Position numbers and translations under genes: made by a program. Below are positions 22,959 through 29,444 of a stretch of 29,444 nt of DNA, in pieces; the first letter of the stretch is position 1, and the number at the start of each line of letters is the position of its first letter. Source of the stretch: MGR-bin208 sp043779285 (GTDB lineage Bacteria; Bacteroidota; Bacteroidia; Chitinophagales; Chitinophagaceae); assembly GCA_043779285.1 (NCBI GenBank), contig JAYWEL010000035.1:1-29444 (forward strand), given 5' to 3'. Under the pieces are notes generated by a model. The model made no database searches. It was given only the letters and a program-made list of their open reading frames with translations, and was not told where the DNA came from.

Positions 22959-25814
22959 TTATTTACTTAAGTACATGCTTCTATCCTTATACAACTGGCG
23001 GAAATAAGGATCCCGAAGATCTTTGATGAATCGGATCGATTCACCGGTTGATTTCATTTCTGGTCCAAGTTCTTTACTTACCCCAGGAAATTTATTGAAA
23101 CTGAATACCGGCTCTTTGATCGCAAAACCTTCTAATTTCTTTACGTAAACAAAATCTTTCAATTTATTAGCTCCTATCATTACTTTGGTTGCAATATTCA
23201 GATATGGGATCTGGTAAGCTTTTGCAATAAATGGTGTAGTACGGGATGCTCTGGGGTTTGCTTCAATTACAAATACGTTGTTATCCTTTATGGCAAACTG
23301 AATATTGATAAGGCCCTTGATATTGAGTGCACGGGCAATTTTTTCTGCATATTCTTCCATGCTTGCAACTACCAATGGGGTTAAATTAAACTGAGGCAGC
23401 ATGGCATGGCTATCACCACTATGAATACCTGCCGGCTCAATATGCTCCATCACACCCATTATATGAAAATCATCTCCGTCAAAGATGGCATCAATCTCTG
23501 CTTCCTGGCAGCGATCCAGAAAATGATCGACCAATATGGTATTACCCGGAAGATGCTTTAACAAGCTGATGACTGCTTTTTCTACATCTTCATTGTTGAT
23601 TACAATCCGCATACGCTGACCACCTAAAACATAGCTTGGTCTTACCAATACCGGATATCCAACCTTATTGGCTACTTCAATAGCTTCATCCACATTATGG
23701 GCTGTGCCATATTCAGGATAGGGTATTCCAAGTTCTTTCAGCATATCACTGAATCTTCCACGGTCTTCAGCTATATCCATATCATTGAAAGAAGTACCAA
23801 TGATGTTAATTCCTTTTTCCTGTAAACGGCGGGAAAGCTTTAAGGCAGTTTGTCCGCCAAGTTGTACAATAACACCATCGGGCTTTTCATGTTCGATAAT
23901 TTCCCAAAGATGTTCCCAGAAAACGGGTTCGAAATATAGTTTATCGGCCATGTCAAAATCGGTAGACACTGTTTCGGGGTTACAGTTGATCATGATGGAT
24001 TCGTAACCACATTCTTTAATGGCCAATAATCCATGAACGCAACAATAATCAAATTCAATTCCTTGTCCTATCCGGTTTGGTCCAGAACCAAGTACAATGA
24101 TTTTCTTTTTATCGGAGATTTTTGATTCGTTAGAATACTCAATACTTTCTCCATCGGTTAATGATTTAACCTGGTTTTCAAATGTCGAATAGAAGTAAGG
24201 TGTTTTGGCTTCAAACTCTGCACTGCAAGTATCTACCATTTTAAACACTCTTGTAATACCGGCTGCTTTTCTTTTTTCATAAACAGCATCTTCCGAAGCA
24301 TCCTGCATAATTCTGCATATCTGTACATCACTGAAACCATTATGTTTGGCGGTTCTTAAAAGTTCTATAGGTAAACCGTCCAGTTTATATTTTGCAATTT
24401 CTTTTTCGATATCACATATTTTCTGAATTTGGTATAAAAACCAGCGGTCGATACCGGTTGCTTTTGCAATGGTATTTACACTAACGCCAAGCATCAACGC
24501 ATCCTTGATTCTAAAAACCCGGTCCCATTTTGGAATCTTTATATGTTCAAGAATTTCTTCAGCATGCATCAGGCTTTTACCATAGTAGCCTAAACCAACG
24601 GCTTCATTTTCGAGGCTCTGACATGCTTTTTGAATGGCTTCTGTAAAGCTTCTTCCAATGGCCATTACTTCTCCGACACTTTTCATCTGGAAACCCAAAG
24701 TGTCATTAGCTCCTTTGAATTTGTCAAAATTCCACCGGGGAATTTTGACGATTACATAATCCAGTGCAGGTTCGAAATAGGCCGATGTAGTTCCGGTTAT
24801 CTGATTTTTTAATTCATCCAAACTAAATCCTAAAGCCAGTTTCGCGGCAATTTTTGCAATCGGATATCCGGTTGCCTTGCTTGCAAGTGCAGATGAACGG
24901 CTTACTCGGGGATTGATTTCAACAACAATAATTTCTTCCGTATCTGGGTTTAGTGCAAACTGAACATTACATCCTCCTGCAAAATTTCCTAAATCTCTCA
25001 TCAGCATAATCGCTGTATTACGCATCAGTTGATAAGCCGTATCACTTAAGGTCATGGCCGGAGCAACCGTAATGCTATCGCCGGTATGTACGCCCATCGG
25101 ATCGAAATTCTCGACAGAACAAATAATAACAACATTATCCATATTATCCCGCAAAACTTCCAATTCAAATTCTTTCCAGCCCAGTATTGCCTTTTCAACC
25201 AATACCTCGTGGATCGGTGATGCTGTCAAACCTATATTTAGCGCTTCGTCGAGTTCCTCTTTTTTAAAAACAATTTTTCCACCGGTTCCACCCAGTGTAA
25301 ATGAAGGACGGATTACTAGCGGGAATCCAATGTCCTGCGCAATTTCCTTACCTTCCAAAAAGGAGTTAGCTATTCTTGCTTCACAAACCGAAACTCCTTT
25401 TTCAATCATCCATAACCGGAATTTTTCTCTGTCTTCTGCTTTTTCTATTGCTTTGATATCTACACCAATTAGTCTGACATGATGTTTTTCCCAAATACCG
25501 AGATCCTCTGCTTCCTTGGCAAGATTTAATGCTGTTTGCCCACCCATTGTTGGTAAAACGGCATCAATATCATTTTCTTCCAAAATCTGTTCAATGCTTT
25601 CAACGGTTAATGGTAATAGATAAACCCTGTCAGCCATGATGGGGTCGGTCATAATGGTAGCAGGATTGCTATTGATCAGGATTACTTTAACGCCTTCTTC
25701 CCGCAGGCTTTTGGCAGCTTGTGTTCCCGCATAGTCAAATTCGCAGGCTTGACCGATAATAATAGGTCCAGATCCGATGATGAGTACTGATTTTATAGAA
25801 TGGTCTTGTGGCAT
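22959..25814 (-). CDS. carB: carbamoyl-phosphate synthase large subunit without allosteric domain
   Basis: CarB makes carbamoyl phosphate from bicarbonate, ammonia (from CarA) and two ATP, for pyrimidines and arginine. Both ATP-grasp halves are present: VLIIGSGPIIIGQACEFDYAG with PTMGGQTALN in the first, and IIVLGSGPNRIGQGIEFDYCCVH with VQLGGQTALKLSRRLQ in the second. The oligomerisation region lies between them. The protein ends soon after the second ATP-grasp domain (NKFPGVSKELGPEMKSTGE, then a short tail to SMYLSK). The ~120-residue MGS-like domain that binds UMP, IMP or ornithine in E. coli (1073 residues) is missing. I recall the same short form in related Bacteroidota, so this is not a truncation. 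The ATG at 25814 (951 residues) is preferred; a TTG lies two codons upstream. Confidence 0.95.
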   Translation of the reverse strand: MPQDHSIKSVLIIGSGPIIIGQACEFDYAGTQAAKSLREEGVKVILINSNPATIMTDPIMADRVYLLPLTVESIEQILEENDIDAVLPTMGGQTALNLAKEAEDLGIWEKHHVRLIGVDIKAIEKAEDREKFRLWMIEKGVSVCEARIANSFLEGKEIAQDIGFPLVIRPSFTLGGTGGKIVFKKEELDEALNIGLTASPIHEVLVEKAILGWKEFELEVLRDNMDNVVIICSVENFDPMGVHTGDSITVAPAMTLSDTAYQLMRNTAIMLMRDLGNFAGGCNVQFALNPDTEEIIVVEINPRVSRSSALASKATGYPIAKIAAKLALGFSLDELKNQITGTTSAYFEPALDYVIVKIPRWNFDKFKGANDTLGFQMKSVGEVMAIGRSFTEAIQKACQSLENEAVGLGYYGKSLMHAEEILEHIKIPKWDRVFRIKDALMLGVSVNTIAKATGIDRWFLYQIQKICDIEKEIAKYKLDGLPIELLRTAKHNGFSDVQICRIMQDASEDAVYEKRKAAGITRVFKMVDTCSAEFEAKTPYFYSTFENQVKSLTDGESIEYSNESKISDKKKIIVLGSGPNRIGQGIEFDYCCVHGLLAIKECGYESIMINCNPETVSTDFDMADKLYFEPVFWEHLWEIIEHEKPDGVIVQLGGQTALKLSRRLQEKGINIIGTSFNDMDIAEDRGRFSDMLKELGIPYPEYGTAHNVDEAIEVANKVGYPVLVRPSYVLGGQRMRIVINNEDVEKAVISLLKHLPGNTILVDHFLDRCQEAEIDAIFDGDDFHIMGVMEHIEPAGIHSGDSHAMLPQFNLTPLVVASMEEYAEKIARALNIKGLINIQFAIKDNNVFVIEANPRASRTTPFIAKAYQIPYLNIATKVMIGANKLKDFVYVKKLEGFAIKEPVFSFNKFPGVSKELGPEMKSTGESIRFIKDLRDPYFRQLYKDRSMYLSK

Positions 25815-25850
25815 GTTCAAATATTTAGATCAAACGTTAAAAGGAGGGCA

Positions 25851-25880
25851 CAAAATATTATAATCCTTTCGGGGTGCAAA
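25851..25880 (-). promoter_or_regulatory. candidate carB promoter
   Basis: On the minus strand a TTTG (25877-25880), a 19-base spacer and TATTTTG (25851-25857) follow the Bacteroidota -33/-7 layout, one base short of TAnnTTTG in the second element. A start site near 25845 would give a leader of about 31 bases before the ATG at 25814. Confidence 0.45.
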
Positions 25881-26033
25881 GCTAATGCATCAGGGAGTTT
25901 TTTACGGATTGATTATTAATATTATTTTCCACATAAAACTAAATGACTATTTTTTATATTACTAAAAGGAAACTTTTATAAAGTGGAGTTATTAATTCAC
26001 AGATCATTAAAATTCGGTTGGCTAAATTTGCAG

Positions 26034-27788
26034 ATGTTCAAAAATTTTGCATTAATTTTTTTATTATTCTGCTCTGTGGTTGCATTTGCACAACCAAATC
26101 CATTACAATATGATAAAAATTATTTCAGAAATCCATTGGCAATTCCCATACAATTAACTGCAAATTTTGGCGAGTTAAGGCCCAATCACTGGCATATGGG
26201 TTTGGATATTCGTACTCAACAAAAAGTAAATCTTCCGGTGTATGCCTCAGCTGATGGGTATATTGCTAAAATTCTGGTTCATCCTTTCAGTTACGGACGA
26301 GCTATTTATATCAACCATCCAAATGGGTTAACTACAATATATGGACACTTGAATGAGTTTTACCCCGAACTGGAAATGTATTTGAAAGCACAACAATACA
26401 ATAACAAATCCTGGGCAATTGTAATAAATATTTCTCCAGGCATGTTTGCAGTTTCAAAAGGACAGATTATAGCAAAAAGTGGAAACGCGGGAGGTTCTAA
26501 GGGGTCACACCTGCATTTAGAAATAAGAAATACTAAAACTGACCAATGCCTGAATCCATTGTTGTTTAATTTTCCTGTATCGGATAATATTTCTCCTGTA
26601 ATTCAACAACTGGCTATCTATGACCGTGAACGAAGTGTTTTTGAGCAGGTCCCTCAAATTTTTCCAATAAAAAAAACAAGTGAAGGCTATCTCACCAATC
26701 CTTCGTTGATATTGATCAATAATAAAAAGATAAGCTTTGCTATTGGGGCTTATGACAAAGACAACAGCTCGACAAGTAGGCAAGGTATTTATTCAGCGAA
26801 ATTATTTTTTGATGAAAAGCTTTCATCATCTTTCAAAATGGATAGTATCGGGTATGAAGAAACTGGTTATATCAATGCTCAAATTGATTATAAATATTAT
26901 TTAGAAAAAGGAGATTATCTGCAGCACTTATCTCCATTGCCCGGGAACAGAAGTTCTGTATTTCAGAAATTTTTTTCAGATGGAGTCTTTGAATTGAATG
27001 ATACGGTTCCTCATGTGGTAAGACTGGAAGTGATGGATGTAAATAATAATCTGTCTGAACTTTTTTTCAGAATCCAATATACAGATTCAGTCTCCATCAA
27101 AAAAGAAAATACAAGCAATCAAAAATTCTATCCTCAAATGGTCAATGTGCTGGAGAGAAAAGATTTTGAAGCATTCCTGACAGAAGATTGTTTATACGAT
27201 GGGTTTGAATCGATGTATTACCGAAGAGAAAATTTTCAGCAGGATGCAGTTTCGGCAATCCATCAACTCAATGATGCAAATATTCCGGTTCAGGATTCTT
27301 TTTTGGTAAGAATAAAGCCCACACAAAAAATTCCGGATACTCTTAAAAATAATATTCTAATTAAAAGAACCTATAATAAAGAGTCGACAGTAAAAAAAGC
27401 AAGCTGGCAGGGAGATTGGCTATCTGCTTTTTTCAGTAACTTTGGGTCGTATCAGGCATTTGTTGATACTACTTCGCCTGTATTAAATTCTTTAGGGAGT
27501 AAGGATACACTTGATTTGAGCAGGGAAAGTCGGATTGTATTTTCACCAACGGATGATTTTGGTAGAATAAAAAATTTCCGGGCCGAATTGGATGGGGAAT
27601 GGCTGATGTTTACTAATGACAAAGGCAAAAATTATATGTATAAGTTCGATGATAAATGCCCTCTTGGAATTCATCATTTGAAAGTGACTGTAGAAGACCT
27701 GGTTGGAAACACAACAACAAAATCGTGGTGGTTCAAACGAAATATGTATACTGCACCCGTGAAAAAACCCGTTAAAAGAAAAAAATAA
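26034..27788 (+). CDS. secreted M23-family (LytM) metallopeptidase
   Basis: A 584-residue exported protein with an N-terminal signal peptide (MFKNFALIFLLFCSVVAFAQ). The LytM domain spans ~38-175 and has both zinc motifs, His54-x3-Asp58 (HMGLD) and His159-x-His161 (HLHLEIR). M23 enzymes cut peptide bridges of peptidoglycan, and many also act as scaffolds in cell division or shape. The ~400-residue C-terminal part is beta-rich with no named domain I recognise, and it ends in the basic tail KKPVKRKK. The frame is open upstream to a GTG at 25983, but the signal peptide fixes the ATG at 26034. The Bcp gene follows after ten bases, so the two are likely co-transcribed. It is divergent from carB. 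Confidence 0.9.
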   Translation: MFKNFALIFLLFCSVVAFAQPNPLQYDKNYFRNPLAIPIQLTANFGELRPNHWHMGLDIRTQQKVNLPVYASADGYIAKILVHPFSYGRAIYINHPNGLTTIYGHLNEFYPELEMYLKAQQYNNKSWAIVINISPGMFAVSKGQIIAKSGNAGGSKGSHLHLEIRNTKTDQCLNPLLFNFPVSDNISPVIQQLAIYDRERSVFEQVPQIFPIKKTSEGYLTNPSLILINNKKISFAIGAYDKDNSSTSRQGIYSAKLFFDEKLSSSFKMDSIGYEETGYINAQIDYKYYLEKGDYLQHLSPLPGNRSSVFQKFFSDGVFELNDTVPHVVRLEVMDVNNNLSELFFRIQYTDSVSIKKENTSNQKFYPQMVNVLERKDFEAFLTEDCLYDGFESMYYRRENFQQDAVSAIHQLNDANIPVQDSFLVRIKPTQKIPDTLKNNILIKRTYNKESTVKKASWQGDWLSAFFSNFGSYQAFVDTTSPVLNSLGSKDTLDLSRESRIVFSPTDDFGRIKNFRAELDGEWLMFTNDKGKNYMYKFDDKCPLGIHHLKVTVEDLVGNTTTKSWWFKRNMYTAPVKKPVKRKK

Positions 27789-27798
27789 ATTTATAAAA

Positions 27799-28257
27799 AT
27801 GATTTCATTGAAAGAAGGCGATAAAGCTCCGCTGTTTACAGCAAAAGATCAGGATAATAATAATGTTTCTCTGGCCGGATTTAAAGGCAAAAAAATAGTG
27901 TTGTATTTCTATCCGCAGGATGATACAACTACCTGTACAATACAAGCCTGTAATCTGAGAGATCATCATAAAGAGCTGACAAAAAATGAATTTATTGTCA
28001 TCGGTGTCAGTCCGGATGATGTAGTTAGCCATAAAAAATTCGAAGGCAAATACAAACTTCCTTTTATTTTATTAGCAGATCCTGAACATAAAATTTTGAA
28101 TAAATATGGCGTATGGGGAGAGAAGCAAATGTTTGGAAATAAATACATGGGTGTTCATCGTACTACTTTTGTTATTGATGAAAAAGGAAACATTAAAAAA
28201 GTTTTTTTAAAGCCAAAAAGTAAAACACAAGCAGAAGAAATACGGGCTGTTTTATAA
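27799..28257 (+). CDS. bcp: thioredoxin-dependent peroxiredoxin, Bcp/PrxQ type
   Basis: A 152-residue Bcp/PrxQ peroxiredoxin that reduces hydrogen peroxide and organic hydroperoxides with electrons from thioredoxin. The peroxidatic Cys46 lies in YPQDDTTTCTIQACNLRD, which keeps the PxxxTxxC pattern but has Thr-Thr where most members have Pro-Gly. Cys51, five residues on, is the resolving cysteine of the E. coli Bcp arrangement. No signal peptide is present, so it is cytoplasmic and complements the exported glutathione peroxidase elsewhere in the window. It starts ten bases after the M23 gene with only an A/T-rich ribosome-binding zone. Confidence 0.94.
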   Translation: MISLKEGDKAPLFTAKDQDNNNVSLAGFKGKKIVLYFYPQDDTTTCTIQACNLRDHHKELTKNEFIVIGVSPDDVVSHKKFEGKYKLPFILLADPEHKILNKYGVWGEKQMFGNKYMGVHRTTFVIDEKGNIKKVFLKPKSKTQAEEIRAVL

Positions 28258-28330
28258 TTGAACAGACTTTCTTCGGTATCGTTAATTCAATTTGCTTAAC
28301 AGGGAGTACTATGCTAACTTTAAAACAGGT

Positions 28331-28345
28331 AAAGAGCAACTCTTT
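28331..28345 (+). terminator. weak terminator-like hairpin after bcp
   Basis: Arms AAAGAG (28331-28336) and CTCTTT (28340-28345) close a three-base loop and are followed by a T/A-rich stretch with five T. Only two G-C pairs support the stem, so termination would be inefficient. It lies 73 bases past the bcp stop and 44 bases before the next start. Confidence 0.3.
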
Positions 28346-28389
28346 TAAATTTTTGTACGATTCGTAGTTAACTCATTCAATTATTGAAC

Positions 28390-29358
28390 ATGAAATATAT
28401 CTGCCTAGTAGTTTTTTGCTTGTTTTCTTTTTTTGGATATTCTCAAGATTCATCGATTGTTGATATTTCTTCGGAACTCAGTAAGATTTCTGCCAATCAA
28501 AAAGAATCAACACCGGCATTAAAGGTTTTTTATTCTCAGAAACTGGTTAATACAAATACGGTAGAAGTATTGAAAAAAGGAGTGCTTGAATTCAAGGTTA
28601 CACACAATTTTGGCGATCTGGCCGGATCAAATGGTGGTGCCCGACGATTTTTTGGAATTGATAATGCGGCAGATATCCGAATTGGTTTTCAAGTAGGCTT
28701 GAGCGATAAATTGAATGCAATAATTGCCCGGGCAAAAGGTGCCGGTGCTTTACAACAACTATATGAAATCGGATTGAAATACCAACTATTACATCAGATA
28801 AAGGACGACCCGACTCACCCTGTTTCATTAACCTTATTCGCAAACAATGTAATTTCTGCAATGAAGGCAAGTTCGTTTACAGGACAGGAAAATTCGTTTA
28901 AAAATTTTTCCGATCGCAACAGTCAGGTAGTACAACTGATGATTGCAAAAAAACTGGGTAATATAAGTCTGCAAATAAGTCCGGCTTATGTACATTCAAA
29001 TTTTGTATTGGTTGGCGACGATAATGACTTAATTGTCTTGGGTGCCGCAGCCAGGTTACCAATCAGTAAAAAAATTGTTTTCATAGTTGATTATTTTCAT
29101 TCCTTCCGATCGGAAAGCAGTGAAATTTTTTTAAAAAGCAAGGGCATCAATTTGTATAATCCATTAGGGGTTGGAATTGAAATTCTTACGGAAGGACATA
29201 TTTTTCATCTAAATTTTACCAATGCTACAGAATCCTTAGAAAACAGGTTTTTGACACGTACGCAATCTTCCTGGACCAAGGGCCAGTATCGGTGGGGTTT
29301 TACTATTGCAAGAAATTTTATTTTATTTAAAGAAAAAAAGAAGCGGAGTACCATGTAA
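28390..29358 (+). CDS. DUF5777-family outer-membrane beta-barrel-like protein
   Basis: A 322-residue exported protein with signal peptide MKYICLVVFCLFSFFGYSQ. The rest consists of alternating strands with aromatic ends (for example FKVTHNFGDLAGSNGGARRFFGIDNAADIRIGFQVGL and WGFTIARNFILF), as in outer-membrane barrels. It matches the Bacteroidota DUF5777 family, whose function is unknown. I recall such genes next to cytochrome or YceI-like genes, so the next gene beyond the window may be of that kind. The ATG at 28390 gives a clean signal peptide; a TTG two codons upstream is less likely. A basic tail (KEKKKRSTM) ends the protein. Nothing recognisable follows in the last 86 bases. Confidence 0.82.
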   Translation: MKYICLVVFCLFSFFGYSQDSSIVDISSELSKISANQKESTPALKVFYSQKLVNTNTVEVLKKGVLEFKVTHNFGDLAGSNGGARRFFGIDNAADIRIGFQVGLSDKLNAIIARAKGAGALQQLYEIGLKYQLLHQIKDDPTHPVSLTLFANNVISAMKASSFTGQENSFKNFSDRNSQVVQLMIAKKLGNISLQISPAYVHSNFVLVGDDNDLIVLGAAARLPISKKIVFIVDYFHSFRSESSEIFLKSKGINLYNPLGVGIEILTEGHIFHLNFTNATESLENRFLTRTQSSWTKGQYRWGFTIARNFILFKEKKKRSTM

Positions 29359-29444
29359 TACCGCTTATAAACAGTAAATAGTCCAATGCGCTTTTCTGCG
29401 GTATAATACCATCTAAGATTTACACATAGTCCCTGCCCGTCCGG

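Noticed and set aside
22959..25814. CarB as a pseudogene truncated at its C-terminus
   Set aside because: Both catalytic halves are intact and the tail is an orderly short end that I recall from related Bacteroidota, so it is a natural short form.
26023..26030. TAAATTTG as a -7 promoter element for the M23 gene
   Set aside because: It lies four bases before the start codon, so transcription would begin inside the gene, and no -33 element is present.
25983..26033. GTG at 25983 as the start of the M23 gene
   Set aside because: It would put 17 non-signal residues before a clear signal peptide that begins at the ATG at 26034.
29341..29366. Inverted repeat AAGCGG/CCGCTT at the end of the DUF5777 gene as a terminator
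   Set aside because: Only six bases pair, the loop is 14 bases and no T run follows.

Overview
This window looks like ordinary chromosome from a member of the Bacteroidota, most likely near the Chitinophagaceae/Sphingobacteriia. The DNA is visibly AT-rich. Several start-site regions carry the Bacteroidota -7 motif TAnnTTTG, and Shine-Dalgarno sequences are weak or absent. Lineage markers are present: the gliding/type IX secretion genes gldE and gldD, a CarB without its C-terminal regulatory domain, a 30-residue mS38/bS22-like ribosomal protein, a DUF5777 barrel protein and a DUF7033-type deacetylase. I see no tRNA, rRNA, CRISPR array, transposase, integrase or phage gene.

Layout. (1) 1-6485, all minus strand: radA, comF, a beta-helix lipoprotein and a secreted glutathione peroxidase, then a strong terminator, then holB and ricT, which runs off the left edge. 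(2) 6486-7023: the only long gene-free stretch, with several inverted repeats and a probable operator/promoter for the next gene. (3) 7024-7713, plus: a YugP-type membrane zinc peptidase. It shares a bidirectional terminator with (4) 7761-10782, minus: HU, a TPR protein, a bS22-like mini-gene and ribonuclease G. (5) 10927-18052, plus: mutY, ssb, gldE-gldD (overlapping by 4 bases), a DUF3109 cysteine-rich protein, lutB and a DUF7033/deacetylase protein. (6) 18056-25814, minus: carB, comEC, purH and an EamA transporter. (7) 26034-29355, plus: an M23 peptidase, a Bcp peroxiredoxin and a DUF5777 protein.

How the genes fit together. Genome maintenance (holB, radA, mutY, ssb, HU) and DNA uptake (comF, comEC, radA) are prominent. 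Envelope and surface functions are GldD/GldE, two lipoproteins, the M23 hydrolase and the DUF5777 barrel. CarB and PurH feed pyrimidine and purine synthesis. RNase G, RicT and the bS22-like protein act on RNA or the ribosome. Two peroxidases handle peroxide on either side of the inner membrane.

I did not find a convincing new multi-gene system. The most unusual sequence is an in-frame insertion of about 50 codons in purH, just before the catalytic Lys-His pair. It is rich in palindromes and G-runs unlike its surroundings and resembles a mobile palindromic element tolerated inside a gene. Secondary points are a hexamer repeat inside holB, an 11-bp-arm operator-like palindrome before the YugP peptidase, a hairpin around the comEC start, and four probable TTG starts. 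The last 86 bases contain nothing I can name.
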